Of a DNA stretch of 64,000 nt, positions 41,930 to 50,964 are shown piece after piece. The notes under the pieces are model-generated. The model searched no databases and was not told where the DNA came from. It saw only the letters and a program-made list of their open reading frames with translations. The DNA is taken from positions 1-64,000 of the forward strand of contig JAUICN010000001.1 in NCBI GenBank assembly GCA_030427835.1. The letters run 5' to 3'. Source of the DNA: Polyangia bacterium (GTDB lineage Bacteria; Myxococcota_A; Polyangia; Polyangiales; JAUICN01). Within the stretch, counting starts at the first letter, position 1; the number at the start of each line of letters is the position of its first letter. Both the position numbers and the translations under genes were made by a program.

Positions 41930-44127
41930 ACTGGCGCGACGGGTGGATACTATGGATTGCGGGAGCGATCCCCGTGTTGGTGACCGTGGCACTGGTGCTG
42001 TTGTCGCGCTGGCGGCAACGCACCACGGCCCTGTTTTTTCGAAGATCCAACGGACGGGAGTCCACCACGCTTGAACATCGGGAGATTTACGACGATTCCC
42101 GCCGTGGGCAGCCCCATGGCGCTCGGGGCGTATTGAAGGGCGTCTTGCTCACCCTCGGGCTTGGGCTCTGGGTGGCGGCCCTTGCGGGGCCCCAGTACGG
42201 CTCCCGGGTACAGCTCATGCAAAAGCGAGGGGTCGATTTGGTGGTGGTCATGGACTTTTCCCGCAGCATGTTGGCGCGGGACGTGGCGCCCAGCCGTTTG
42301 GATCGTGCCAAGGCGGAGCTGCGGTTGTTGCTTCACCAACTGGGCGGCGACCGGGTGGGTGTGGTGGCGTTTGCGGGGGAGTCCATCACGTTTCCCATGA
42401 CCACCGACTACGCGGCGGTGGAACTGTTCCTGCGGGACCTGAACCCTTCGGACATCCCCCTGGGGGGTACGGCGATCGGTCGGGCACTGGTGTCTGCCCA
42501 GCGCTTGCTGGAGGCCGCAGATGGCAACACTGCCGGGGCCAGTATGGATGGCAACGGCAAGGGTGGTAACGGTAGCGCTGGCAACGGGATCGGCCCGGGA
42601 GATCAAACAGTGGAACGGGAAACACCCGCCCGGGTGGTGGTGCTACTCACTGACGGGGAGGACCACGAGGGGGATCCGCTCAAGGCGGCGGAGGAACTGA
42701 AGGCCGCAGGCGTGCGTGTGTTTACGGTGGGCCTGGGGAGTACGGCCGGAGAACCCATTCCCCTGTACAGCGACGACGGCACCTGGACCGGCTACATTCG
42801 GGATGGGGAAGGCAAACCCGTGATGAGCGCACTGACGGCCCAGGCAGAAGCCACGTTGCAACAGGTGGCAGAGAGCACGGGGGGCACCTACTTTAAGGCG
42901 GGGGACGGGGAGGACGGGCTCTCACGGGTCCGCGAGGCCATGGGCCGGCTCACCCAGGCCCAGCGAGAAGTGCGCCGGGTGGAAATCCATGAGGACCGCT
43001 ACCTTTGGTTGTTGCTTCCCGCCTGGTTGCTGCTGTGGTTCGAACGCTTGCTACGCCGAAGGATGAGGCACGGAGCAAAACAGGACAGGGGTGAGGGACG
43101 GACAACCACGGTGACCCTAGGGGCCGTAGTGCTGACACTTTGTGGTTTCGCGTTGGATGCCCCCGCACAGGCCTGGGAGGCCTTTCGATCCGAAAGCCCT
43201 GCCGTGAACGATGGCAACCGGGCGCTCGCTACGGAGGATGTGGAAGGTGCGCTCAAGGCCTACGGGCGGGCCGCACGGCAGCAACCCCATGCCCCTGGGG
43301 TGGCATTGAACCTGGGCCTTGCGCACCTGCAGGCGGGTGACCTGGAAAAGGCCCAGACCTCGCTCACGGAAGCGGCACGGCCCCGGGCAGGGGAGACCCA
43401 CGGGGAGGGTTGGTGGCGTAGGGGAGACAGCGCCCGGGAGATTCAAACCGTGCGCCGGGACGCGCTGTACAACCTGGGGATCGTGCTGTTTCGACAGGCC
43501 GATGCCCTGGCGGAACAGGAGCAATGGGACCCGGCCTCGGAGGCCTATGGGCAAGCCGCGGATGCCTTTCGTCGGAGCCTGCGATTGCAACCCGGGCAGG
43601 AACAGGCAGCGTGGAACTACGCCCTGGCCCTGAAACGGGCCCGGGAAACCAAGGAAGAAAAGAAGCGCCAGGAAGAGGAGCGGAAAAAGGAAAACGAGCA
43701 AGAGGAAAATCCGGACCAGGACAGCGAAGACGCGGATGAAGGCGAGAACGGGGATCGGGACCCAGGAGAAGAGGACGAGCCCGGGGAAAACGATTCTGAC
43801 GATGAAACCCAGGAAAAAGAAGAGGAGCCGCAAGACGGTGACTCCGAAGATCCAGGGGAGCAAGACGACCCAGAGGAGCGAGACAAACCAGAGGAGCAAG
43901 ACAACCCAGAGAAAAATGACGGAGAGCAGGGTTCCGAGGGGCAGGGTTCAGAGGGGCAGGATTCACCCTCCGACGGGGCGGCACCCGAAGGGAAGGACCC
44001 CCAGGGGTTGCCACCGGACGTGGAACAGGTGTTGGACGCCCTGGACGAACAGGGTGAAAGCATGCAAGCCCAACAAGCCCGTCAACGGGCCGCCCGGGGT
44101 GGCCGGCGGGTGGAGAAGGATTGGTGA
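41926..44127 (+). CDS. BatB-BatC fusion: vWA domain, TPRs and acidic tail
   Basis: A 733-residue fusion of two proteins that are separate in the Bacteroides-type operon. N-terminal helices (about 8-27, 70-90) precede a vWA domain with MIDAS Asp110 (VVVMDFSRSML) and VVLLTDGEDHEGDP, interrupted by a Gly/Asn-rich insert (MDGNGKGGNGSAGNG). Two more helices follow (about 367-382 and 400-415), then TPR-like repeats (NDGNRALATEDVEGALKAYGRAA, LYNLGIVLFRQADAL, AAWNYALALKRA) as in BatC, and a strongly acidic Glu/Asp/Gln/Pro tail of about 120 residues with imperfect DPEEQD-like repeats. ATG 41926 overlaps batA (ATGA) with GGAGG 6 nt upstream. Confidence 0.9.
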   Translation: MNWRDGWILWIAGAIPVLVTVALVLLSRWRQRTTALFFRRSNGRESTTLEHREIYDDSRRGQPHGARGVLKGVLLTLGLGLWVAALAGPQYGSRVQLMQKRGVDLVVVMDFSRSMLARDVAPSRLDRAKAELRLLLHQLGGDRVGVVAFAGESITFPMTTDYAAVELFLRDLNPSDIPLGGTAIGRALVSAQRLLEAADGNTAGASMDGNGKGGNGSAGNGIGPGDQTVERETPARVVVLLTDGEDHEGDPLKAAEELKAAGVRVFTVGLGSTAGEPIPLYSDDGTWTGYIRDGEGKPVMSALTAQAEATLQQVAESTGGTYFKAGDGEDGLSRVREAMGRLTQAQREVRRVEIHEDRYLWLLLPAWLLLWFERLLRRRMRHGAKQDRGEGRTTTVTLGAVVLTLCGFALDAPAQAWEAFRSESPAVNDGNRALATEDVEGALKAYGRAARQQPHAPGVALNLGLAHLQAGDLEKAQTSLTEAARPRAGETHGEGWWRRGDSAREIQTVRRDALYNLGIVLFRQADALAEQEQWDPASEAYGQAADAFRRSLRLQPGQEQAAWNYALALKRARETKEEKKRQEEERKKENEQEENPDQDSEDADEGENGDRDPGEEDEPGENDSDDETQEKEEEPQDGDSEDPGEQDDPEERDKPEEQDNPEKNDGEQGSEGQGSEGQDSPSDGAAPEGKDPQGLPPDVEQVLDALDEQGESMQAQQARQRAARGGRRVEKDW

Positions 44128-46163
44128 ACCGCGGATCCCTGGGGTGGGTACCTGCCCTACAAATGGCCCCGGGAACCGGTCTTGCGCGCTTGGGTTTGTT
44201 GCTCTCCCTGTGCCTGGCCCTGTGCCCGTCTCTGTGCCCGTCTCTGGGCCTGGCCCAGGGACGGGCACAGGCGCAGGCGGGTGCCACCCTCACCATGGTC
44301 GCATCCCCCACCGAACTGGCCCTCGGGGAAGCGTTTGAACTGGTGGTTCGCGCGCAGGCCCAGGGCCGCAGTCGGCCCCAGATACAGCTGCCGGATCTCG
44401 GTGATTTTCGGGTCCTGTCGAGCCGCGTATCTCGCCCCATGTCCATTCGTTTCGGCTCGGGGGCGGGCCCCTCCATGGAATCCGTGGAGGAACACCGGTT
44501 GGTTTTGCAGCCCATGCGGGCGGGGACCTACCGTATTGCGCCGGCACGCATGGTGTTGGGCTCCAAAAAAGCCAGAAGCGAGCCCATCACCATTCGCGTG
44601 GGGCCCTCCCCCGGTGCCCCCACCACAGACCCCAGCGGCGGGCAGGTGGCTGGGCAGGCCGCCGACGCTACGGGCCCAGATGCGAACCAAAACGCATCCA
44701 CCGATGGGAACGCCAACAGCGACGATCAGGCCGATCGCTTTGTGTTCGATCCCCGCGCCTTCCTGAGAACGGTGGTGGCTCCGGTGCAGGCCACCGTGGG
44801 GCAGCAGATCACCGCCACCGTGTACCTGTACGTGCGCGGGGGCCTCAGCCAACCCCCCACGGTGACCCAGGAACCCACCGCAGATGGCTTTTGGGTTCAT
44901 GATTTGGTGGATCCCAACCACCCTCCCCCGTCGGTCACCCAGGTGGTGAAGGGTTCCGTGTTTCGCGTGTATGTGCTTCGGCGTTTCGCGGCCTTTGCAC
45001 TTCGTGAGGGCACGCTTGAGATCGGAGCGCCCGAGTTGCGAATGACGTTGGGCTCACCCCTAAACTTGTTTCGCGCACCGGAGAACTTCTCCCGCGTGGG
45101 TGTGGCCGTGCCCGTTCATGTGCAAGGGTTGCCGGCACTCCCTGGGGCTGCCCGGGACGACGACACGGTGTTGGTGGGTGACTTTGAAGCTTCCACCCAA
45201 CTGACCCCAACCCAGGCGTCCACGGGCGAGGCCACCACACTGACATTGCAGGTGGAGGGTTGGGGTAGCGCCCATGGCATTCGTGCTCCCACACTCGTGC
45301 TCCCTGGCGTGCGTGTGCTTGAGCCGGAGGTGGAACGTCAGGTGCATACCGTTCAGGATCGGGTGAAGTCAACGGTGCGGTTTCGATGGTTGTTGATCGG
45401 AGAAGAGGCGGGCCACTATGCACTTGCTCCGTTCACGGTATGGGCCCTGGATCCGGAAACTCGCACCTACAAAAAGCGCACCACACCATCGCTCGAGTTT
45501 CGCGTGCTTGCTGGAAAAGGTGGTTCCGTAGGGGCACCGGGCGACCCTGGTGAGCTTCCTACACAGGAGAAAAAAAACACGGGCATTCCCGGTGCCGGAA
45601 AAGGTGTTCTCCCCGTACTCCCCTTGCGACTCCAAGAGACCCTGCGGTCCACAGACACCCTGCGATCCCCAAACACCCTGCGGCCCATGTCGAAACCCTG
45701 GAGCCATTCAGGCGGCTTCTGGTGGCTTTTTGTTGTGGCGCCCGGGCTGTGGGTGCTGGTGCTCGCCCTGGGCCGACAGCGGCGGTTGGCCCAACGCACC
45801 CGCGCGCAATACGCTGACCTCACCACCTGGAAAGCTGTGGAGCGGGCGCTGAATGGGCTTCAAAACGGAATGTCGGTGGGGGATGGCGACGTGCCCGAGA
45901 AGCCTGATGCCGCATCGATTCCTGGTTCCACCCGCGTGCTTAGGGCGGCATTGCAGCTTGGCTTTTCCACGGACCCGGCCGGACTGACCCGGCCAGAACT
46001 CGCACAGGCCCTAGAGCACGAGGGGGCTTCGCCAGAAATCGTGAGCGGGGTGACACGCTGGCTTGAACAGGAAGAAACGGCTCGGTTTTCTGGCAGCACA
46101 TCCTGGCCCAGGGAGGTCCCCGAGCTGGCCACCCTCGTCACCCAGATTCGGAAGGGATCATGA
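44124..46163 (+). CDS. batD: BatD-like protein
   Basis: Periplasm-facing membrane protein of 679 residues. The GTG start at 44124 overlaps the previous stop (GTGA); a TTG one codon earlier is the alternative. A signal sequence with the duplicated tetrapeptide LCPS (two 12-bp copies) is followed by BatD beta domains: ASPTELALGEAFELVVRA, LPDLGDFRVLSSRVS, LRTVVAPVQATVGQQITATVYLYV and DFEASTQLTPTQASTGEATTL. A membrane helix lies at about 533-550 and a cytoplasmic helical domain ends the protein. A Thr/Asn/Asp-rich linker separates the first two domains. BatD is a standard late gene of bat operons. Confidence 0.9.
   Translation: MNRGSLGWVPALQMAPGTGLARLGLLLSLCLALCPSLCPSLGLAQGRAQAQAGATLTMVASPTELALGEAFELVVRAQAQGRSRPQIQLPDLGDFRVLSSRVSRPMSIRFGSGAGPSMESVEEHRLVLQPMRAGTYRIAPARMVLGSKKARSEPITIRVGPSPGAPTTDPSGGQVAGQAADATGPDANQNASTDGNANSDDQADRFVFDPRAFLRTVVAPVQATVGQQITATVYLYVRGGLSQPPTVTQEPTADGFWVHDLVDPNHPPPSVTQVVKGSVFRVYVLRRFAAFALREGTLEIGAPELRMTLGSPLNLFRAPENFSRVGVAVPVHVQGLPALPGAARDDDTVLVGDFEASTQLTPTQASTGEATTLTLQVEGWGSAHGIRAPTLVLPGVRVLEPEVERQVHTVQDRVKSTVRFRWLLIGEEAGHYALAPFTVWALDPETRTYKKRTTPSLEFRVLAGKGGSVGAPGDPGELPTQEKKNTGIPGAGKGVLPVLPLRLQETLRSTDTLRSPNTLRPMSKPWSHSGGFWWLFVVAPGLWVLVLALGRQRRLAQRTRAQYADLTTWKAVERALNGLQNGMSVGDGDVPEKPDAASIPGSTRVLRAALQLGFSTDPAGLTRPELAQALEHEGASPEIVSGVTRWLEQEETARFSGSTSWPREVPELATLVTQIRKGS
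45639..45689 (+). repeat. 18-bp in-frame tandem repeat in batD
   Basis: Three imperfect 18-bp copies starting ACCCTGCG (45639, 45657, 45675) encode TLRSTD, TLRSPN, TLRPMS in the linker just before the membrane helix. Period is a multiple of three, so the reading frame is kept. Confidence 0.8.
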
Positions 46164-47095
46164 ACGGCTGGGGCACAAAGGGATGGCTTGTTGCGGTACT
46201 GACCTTTTGGATCATCGGCAGCCCATCTTCTGCATTCGCGCAACCGGCCAACGCCACGGGCTTCGAACAGGGCAACCAGGCGTACCGGAACGGAGATTTC
46301 GGCCAGGCCGCGGCCGCATACGCAGCGCTTGTCGAACTGGGCATGGAGTCTCCGCAGGTCTACGTGAACCTGGGCCATGCGTGGTTTCAGTTGAAGCAAT
46401 GGGGCCGGGCCACCTGGGCCTATGAGCAAGCGCTCCGTTTGGACCCGGGCGCAGGGGACGTGGAGCACGCACTTGCACTCGTACAACACCACCGGCTTGA
46501 GGCGACCAGGCCTTCCGCGCCTCCACCGAACACCAAACGTCAGGAGGTGGACTCCTTTCGAACTCGCCCCTGGCCCCTTTGGCTCGCTGGCCGTCTGAAT
46601 GGGGTGGCCCTTGCGATCCTTGCCCACCTATGTTGGCTCGGCTTGTTTGCGGCCCTACTCATCCGCCGCTTCGGTGGGGACCGGGGCCCCGCCGGTGGGC
46701 GGTACATGAAGAGCCTGGGTCGAGGCTGGTGGCTCACGGGCCTCGCGGGAATGTCCCTACTTGCCGCTGGCCTATTGGTGTTTCAGCTGTGGGTCCATGG
46801 CGGTGCCTACGGGGTCGTGTTCGAGGATGTATCGGCCCTCGCCCAACCTGAGATCGGGATGGGCACCGATTCTGCCCCCGTCGCCGGGAGCCCTGCAGGG
46901 GCCGCAAACCGGGGGGTGGAAGCCCTGCATTCTGGCGACTACGTGCGTCTCGGGAACTCCGTGGAGGGGTGGCAGCAAATTCGGTTGGAGGAGGGAAGAT
47001 CGGGCTGGATTTCCCGCAAGCACCTGGGAGCCATTTCCTGGGATGCGCGACCGGTTCCTAACCCGATTGACCCCAAAGGCCCCTCAAGTCACTAG
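46160..47095 (+). CDS. batE: BatE-like protein: TPR, two helices and SH3 domain
   Basis: A 311-residue protein ending the bat operon. After a signal peptide (cleavage near SAFAQ) come TPR motifs (FEQGNQAYRNGDFGQAAAAYAALVELG, VYVNLGHAWFQLKQWGRATWAYEQALRLDP), two membrane helices (about 148-167 and 192-212) and a bacterial SH3-like domain (HSGDYVRLGNSVEGWQQIRLEEGRSGWISRKHLG). This is the layout of BatE-type proteins; the SH3 domain suggests contact with wall peptides or proteins. The ATG overlaps the batD stop as ATGA. No clear terminator follows within the next 200 nt. Confidence 0.85.
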   Translation: MNGWGTKGWLVAVLTFWIIGSPSSAFAQPANATGFEQGNQAYRNGDFGQAAAAYAALVELGMESPQVYVNLGHAWFQLKQWGRATWAYEQALRLDPGAGDVEHALALVQHHRLEATRPSAPPPNTKRQEVDSFRTRPWPLWLAGRLNGVALAILAHLCWLGLFAALLIRRFGGDRGPAGGRYMKSLGRGWWLTGLAGMSLLAAGLLVFQLWVHGGAYGVVFEDVSALAQPEIGMGTDSAPVAGSPAGAANRGVEALHSGDYVRLGNSVEGWQQIRLEEGRSGWISRKHLGAISWDARPVPNPIDPKGPSSH

Positions 47096-47324
47096 AAATA
47101 TTGTATTTTTTAGACCTCGGGGCGCGCCAGAATGGAACTTAGAGCCCATATTTCCAGGGACACGGCAGCGGTTTTCTCGAAACAACAGGGATTTTTACCC
47201 TGGTCACGCCAGTTTTTTGCACAAAATACTTGCACATGTAGGGTGGTGAGAGCATTGTTGCGCCGCTGACAGGGCATAGCCTGTCGGTGTATTAACTTGT
47301 GAACACAATTTTGAGGTTATTGTC

Positions 47325-47462
47325 ATGACAGATCGACTTTTGAAGCTTCTTCTCTCCACCATCCTTGCCTTCGGTGTTTTGGCAGCCGGTTGCGGAGACG
47401 ACGACGACGACACCGCAACAGATGGCGGCGTGGTTGACACAGGAATGGGCGACGCCAGCTAG
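47325..47462 (+). CDS. Small Asp-rich lipoprotein, 45 residues
   Basis: A short gene with strong gene-like signals: GAGG about 8 nt before ATG 47325, a basic n-region and hydrophobic stretch (MTDRLLKLLLSTILAFGVL), a lipobox AAGC with Cys23, then an acidic mature part of only 23 residues (CGDDDDDTATDGG, then VVDTGMGDAS). It is followed after about 30 nt by a strong terminator. A CTGACAGG-N6-CCTGTCGG hairpin lies in the region just upstream. Mature Asp-rich tails after the lipid anchor are common in Myxococcota-like proteomes, usually as linkers of larger proteins; here the linker is the whole protein. Function unknown. Confidence 0.75.
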   Translation: MTDRLLKLLLSTILAFGVLAAGCGDDDDDTATDGGVVDTGMGDAS

Positions 47463-47491
47463 CATTCGCTAGTTTTTGTCAGTTTTCCATG

Positions 47492-47526
47492 AAAGGCGTG
47501 CCTCTCCGCGGGGGGCACGCCTTTTT
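47492..47526 (+). terminator. Strong intrinsic terminator after the small lipoprotein
   Basis: AAAGGCGTGCC (47492-47502) pairs perfectly with GGCACGCCTTT (47514-47524) around an 11-nt loop, and a run of T follows. It ends transcription of the 45-residue lipoprotein gene before the receiver-domain gene. The stem is also flanked by A on its 5' side, so weak reverse termination is possible. Confidence 0.9.
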
Positions 47527-47598
47527 CAATTGCGGGTTCGTTGACTTCCGGGGCCAGAAAATGGACCCTCACGGGAGTTTTCTTAGGAGTACCGAGCC

Positions 47599-48015
47599 GT
47601 GACCGATTCTACCGAACATTCCGACCCAAACCGGCCAACTACCCTTTTGGTGGCGGACGACGACTTGGATATTCTCATGATGGTTCGTCACCACCTGGGG
47701 AAGTACAACGTACGTGTCCTGGAGGCCCCGGACGGGGAGCAGGCGCTGCAGCTCACCCTTGCCCAACGGCCGGATGTGGCAATTCTGGACGTCATGATGC
47801 CTGGCATTAGCGGCTGGGAGGTTTGTAAGACCATTCGGGAGTACAAAGAGCTTACCCCCTGTAAAGTCATCGTTCTTACGGGAATCGGCGAGAAGTTGAA
47901 CGAGATGACCTCCCCGATTTACGGGGCCGACGCATTTTTGGACAAACCTTTTGATCTGGACGAGTTGGACGCCACCATTGAAAAGGTCCTGGGGCGCCCC
48001 CTGGAGCGAGTCTAG
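47599..48015 (+). CDS. Stand-alone response regulator receiver protein
   Basis: A 138-residue CheY-like protein with only a receiver domain. The acidic pocket is Asp20-Asp22, the phospho-acceptor Asp64 (VAILDVMMPGISG), and the switch residues Thr94 (VIVLTGIG) and Lys116 (FLDKPFD) are intact. GTG start with AGGAG 9 nt upstream. No output domain and no histidine kinase is encoded nearby, so it probably works through protein contact within a phosphorelay. The gene is convergent with the FHA protein gene, 28 nt apart. Confidence 0.93.
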   Translation: MTDSTEHSDPNRPTTLLVADDDLDILMMVRHHLGKYNVRVLEAPDGEQALQLTLAQRPDVAILDVMMPGISGWEVCKTIREYKELTPCKVIVLTGIGEKLNEMTSPIYGADAFLDKPFDLDELDATIEKVLGRPLERV

Positions 48016-48043
48016 GTCGCTCTGTGGTCGAACACTTCCCGGG

Positions 48044-48835
48044 TTAACGCATCGCTGAAAACAGGGCAGCGGTGCCGACCATGGCAAGGGCGAGCAGCAC
48101 CAGTGCCACGGATTTCCGATCCAACCGCCGGGACCGGCCCTTTTCTGACACTTCGCTCACAACGTTACCCAGTTGGGGAGCGACTCTCTGCGAAATCCAG
48201 TGACGCGCCCTTTGCCACTGGGATGGCACCGCCCTCACCCCCGGAACACCTGCGAGCCTTCGTAGCGGACTGATTTTGCGCACCTGGCTTACCACGTCCT
48301 CCCAATCCCCTGGGACCGAATCTCCCTTGGCGCCATTTCGGGTCCCCTGGCTGGCGGAAATCCCACCCGCGCGCTGGATCCGCAGAACAGTTTGCCCTAC
48401 TTCAACGCGCTCTTGCCCTGCCAGTTGGGCCCGTCGAACGACCTTGCCATCAATACGGGTTCCGTTGCCGCTGCCCACATCCAATATGGAAAGGGCCATC
48501 TTGTCCTGATCCCGTTCCAGCACCAGGTGCATGCGTGAAACTGTGGTATCGGTGAGGATCACGTCGTTGTGCAGGGATCGGCCAATGGTCGTCTGGCCAA
48601 TGCCGATGGTAAATTGGCGACCCCTATCCACTCCTCTTTCCACCACCAGTATGGGGTGGGGATCCGGGTTCCCGTGAATCTCAGTGCTCTCCTCAGACGC
48701 CTTGGTTGCTGGATCCAGCTCCGTGTCCTCTTCTTCTAAAAAGCCGCAATTGGGGGCCTCCACGGGTGGCGGAGTGACCTGAACCAATGGAGCTTCGTTT
48801 GAAGCGGAGTTGTGAGCGCGGGCCTGGGTGGGCAT
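48044..48835 (-). CDS. FHA-domain protein with C-terminal membrane anchor
   Basis: A 263-residue protein. An acidic N-terminus (about 1-60) is followed by a forkhead-associated domain (about 62-150) with the phosphothreonine-binding motifs TIGRSLHNDVIL, TVSRMHLVL and GSGNGTRIDG. A basic linker and one C-terminal membrane helix (SVALVLLALAMVGTAALF, about 243-260) suggest tail anchoring with FHA in the cytoplasm. It is divergent from the Ser/Thr kinase gene with 116 nt between the starts, so a kinase-FHA pair is a reasonable hypothesis. The N-terminal region contains threonines that could be kinase targets, which is speculative. Confidence 0.88.
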   Translation of the reverse strand: MPTQARAHNSASNEAPLVQVTPPPVEAPNCGFLEEEDTELDPATKASEESTEIHGNPDPHPILVVERGVDRGRQFTIGIGQTTIGRSLHNDVILTDTTVSRMHLVLERDQDKMALSILDVGSGNGTRIDGKVVRRAQLAGQERVEVGQTVLRIQRAGGISASQGTRNGAKGDSVPGDWEDVVSQVRKISPLRRLAGVPGVRAVPSQWQRARHWISQRVAPQLGNVVSEVSEKGRSRRLDRKSVALVLLALAMVGTAALFSAMR

Positions 48836-48951
48836 GGATCTGGCGGATTGTATGCGGGTCTGGGACCCGGCTCAAGGCGAGTGACGCCGTGCCCCATGGA
48901 TCGTCCCGAAGTGCGGCCTTTTGCTTTGGCATGGTAGGGTATCGGTCGGCA

Positions 48952-50943
48952 ATGAATCAGTATTGCGGGCCATATCGAATTGTGAGGCAGCTCACCACCG
49001 GCGGGATGGCTGAGATCTTTCTTGCGCGTCACGAAGGCTTGGAGGGGCTTGAACGCACGGTGGTGCTCAAACGAATCCTTCCTCTGCACAGCCACGACGA
49101 GGAGTTCGTCACCATGTTCCTGGATGAGGCCCGCCTGATGGCCGCGCTCACCCACCCCCACATTGCCCAGGTGTTCGACTTGGGCAAGGAGGATGACACG
49201 TACTACATTGCCATGGAGCACGTGCGCGGCCCTACCCTGGGCACCCTGCTTCAGTCGGCCTCCCGATCCCAGGAACAACTGCTCCCGCAGCAGACCGCCC
49301 TGGCCATCGCTCTCAACGTGGCCCAAGCACTCGACTACATCCACGGGTTGCGCGACGACCATGGGCGCCCTCTTCAGATCGTGCACCGGGATCTGAACCC
49401 CGCCAACGTGTTGGTGGGGTACACGGGCGCGGTAAAGCTCATCGATTTCGGTATCGCGAAGTCCATGACCAAGGTCTATGAAACCCGTACAGGGGTGATC
49501 AAAGGGACATTCGGGTACATTGCACCAGAACAGCTTTCTGGGGAGGGCGTGGTGGATCACCGCGCAGACGTGTTTGCGCTCGGGGTGTTGCTCTACGAGA
49601 TGTGCGTAGGAGCTCACCCGTTTGATGCCACGGATCAACTGAACCGTATCGAAGACATTCTCAACGCCAACTACAAACCTCCGTCCGCGGTTTCCCCTGG
49701 GTTTCCACGGGTGCTCAACGAGCTCATTGTCCGTTGCCTGTGCCCCTCGCCCGACGGGCGACCTGCCACCATGCGCGCCGTGATCGATCAAATGACAGAT
49801 TACCTGGGCCAATGCGGGCTTGTGCCGACCATGCGCGACATCGCACGGGTGACACACCAGCTGGTTCCCGATACGGAGGGCTCCCAACCCATCCGTCCAT
49901 TGCGGGTAAGTGAAGTACCTAAACGCTGGAGCAGGCACCCTTCCTCGCGGGCTGCCGGCCCCCATGGCCGAGGTGCCGCAGGTGGTGGCGCAGACCCTAC
50001 CGTTTCCCTTCCCAAACCACCGGCGGTGCCCAAGGACCCCGACACCATCCGGGACACCGAGGACGACGAGGGCACGGTTCCTCTCATGGCGAATGCACCT
50101 GGGGTCGGGGGCCATTCCCGCGTTTCGGCAAACCGCAGCGCACCCGACCTATCTTCGGTGCTGGAAGAGGACAGCAAAACACAACAGCTCCCCCGGCGTG
50201 ATGGAGGTAAGGAAGTGGACCCCACCCGGGCATTTCCCACCGCCCGGCAACAGGCTCCCACGGGTGAACCCAAGGTGGCGCCTGGCATGCCTGGTTTTGT
50301 GACGGAGCGCCCCGCTCGTTTTACCGTTGATCCAGCGGCCGCGAATCCCACTGGGTTGGAAGAGTTGGAGTTCATGGATCCGGAGTTCGTGGAACCGGAG
50401 AATGTGGGGAGTGCCTACGGGGGCGCGGTGCCTGAGGCGCCCGCTCGCCCTAAAACCCGCTGGTGGCTTGTGGGAATCCTGGCGTTGGGTTCCCTTGCGG
50501 CCATTGCATCCGGATCCTTTCTATTGTCGAAGTTCCTGGGCGAACAACAGGGCGAGGAAACCGAATACACGGTGGTGTCGGGCGAACACACGGAAACGGG
50601 GAAGCCCGTGAACCGCGCGGCTAAACCCCAGGACGGGGATCCCTCCCGGGGCGCCAATGAAAAGTCCCGCGCCAACGCTGCCATATGGACACTTCGGGTG
50701 ATCACCCAACCCCCCGGTGCCCTGGTCTGGGTGGATAACGCCGTCCAGGAAAACCGCACTCCCATGGAACTGATTCTTCAGGGGCAGAGCCAACGGGCAC
50801 TTCGGGTGGAGCTCGAGGGGCACGCTCCCCAATCCACTTCGGTGCAAATGGACACCGGATCGGTGGATCTTACGCTGGTGCCCCTACCTCCACCGGATCC
50901 GGAGCCCTCGGAGGCGCCAGAGGATGGGCAGGACGCTCCCTAG
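48952..50943 (+). CDS. Membrane Ser/Thr protein kinase with PEGA domain
   Basis: Eukaryotic-like kinase of 663 residues from ATG 48952; an upstream ATG (48787) adds 55 residues that overlap the FHA gene and lack conservation. The kinase domain (about 5-270) has TTGGMAEIFLARHEG as glycine loop, VVLKRIL lysine, HRDLNPANVLV as catalytic loop (Asn in place of the usual Lys of HRDLKPxN), IDFGIAK and GYIAPEQ. A disordered Pro/Ala/Thr-rich linker, one membrane helix (about 507-526) and a C-terminal PEGA-like domain (WTLRVITQPPGALVWVDN) outside the membrane follow. PEGA domains may bind the cell surface. Confidence 0.93.
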   Translation: MNQYCGPYRIVRQLTTGGMAEIFLARHEGLEGLERTVVLKRILPLHSHDEEFVTMFLDEARLMAALTHPHIAQVFDLGKEDDTYYIAMEHVRGPTLGTLLQSASRSQEQLLPQQTALAIALNVAQALDYIHGLRDDHGRPLQIVHRDLNPANVLVGYTGAVKLIDFGIAKSMTKVYETRTGVIKGTFGYIAPEQLSGEGVVDHRADVFALGVLLYEMCVGAHPFDATDQLNRIEDILNANYKPPSAVSPGFPRVLNELIVRCLCPSPDGRPATMRAVIDQMTDYLGQCGLVPTMRDIARVTHQLVPDTEGSQPIRPLRVSEVPKRWSRHPSSRAAGPHGRGAAGGGADPTVSLPKPPAVPKDPDTIRDTEDDEGTVPLMANAPGVGGHSRVSANRSAPDLSSVLEEDSKTQQLPRRDGGKEVDPTRAFPTARQQAPTGEPKVAPGMPGFVTERPARFTVDPAAANPTGLEELEFMDPEFVEPENVGSAYGGAVPEAPARPKTRWWLVGILALGSLAAIASGSFLLSKFLGEQQGEETEYTVVSGEHTETGKPVNRAAKPQDGDPSRGANEKSRANAAIWTLRVITQPPGALVWVDNAVQENRTPMELILQGQSQRALRVELEGHAPQSTSVQMDTGSVDLTLVPLPPPDPEPSEAPEDGQDAP

Positions 50944-50964
50944 TGAACCTGCTAAGTCCCCCGC

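Noticed and set aside
43364-44515. Long open frame (383 codons) on the minus strand opposite the bat genes
   Set aside because: It lies antisense to the BatBC tail and BatD, has a Pro/Arg-rich composition expected from the complement of Glu/Gly-rich GC-rich codons, and no domain. The sense genes have overlaps and family motifs.
47210-47235. TTGCAC repeat as a sigma-54 (-24/-12) promoter before the small lipoprotein
   Set aside because: The two elements are TTGCAC and TTGCAC with a 7-nt spacer and no GG at -24; the consensus needs TGGCAC-N5-TTGC. Not supported.
48736-50115. 459-codon open frame antisense to the Ser/Thr kinase
   Set aside because: Covers the conserved kinase domain on the opposite strand; His/Gly/Arg-rich translation without motif; typical shadow of a high-GC gene.
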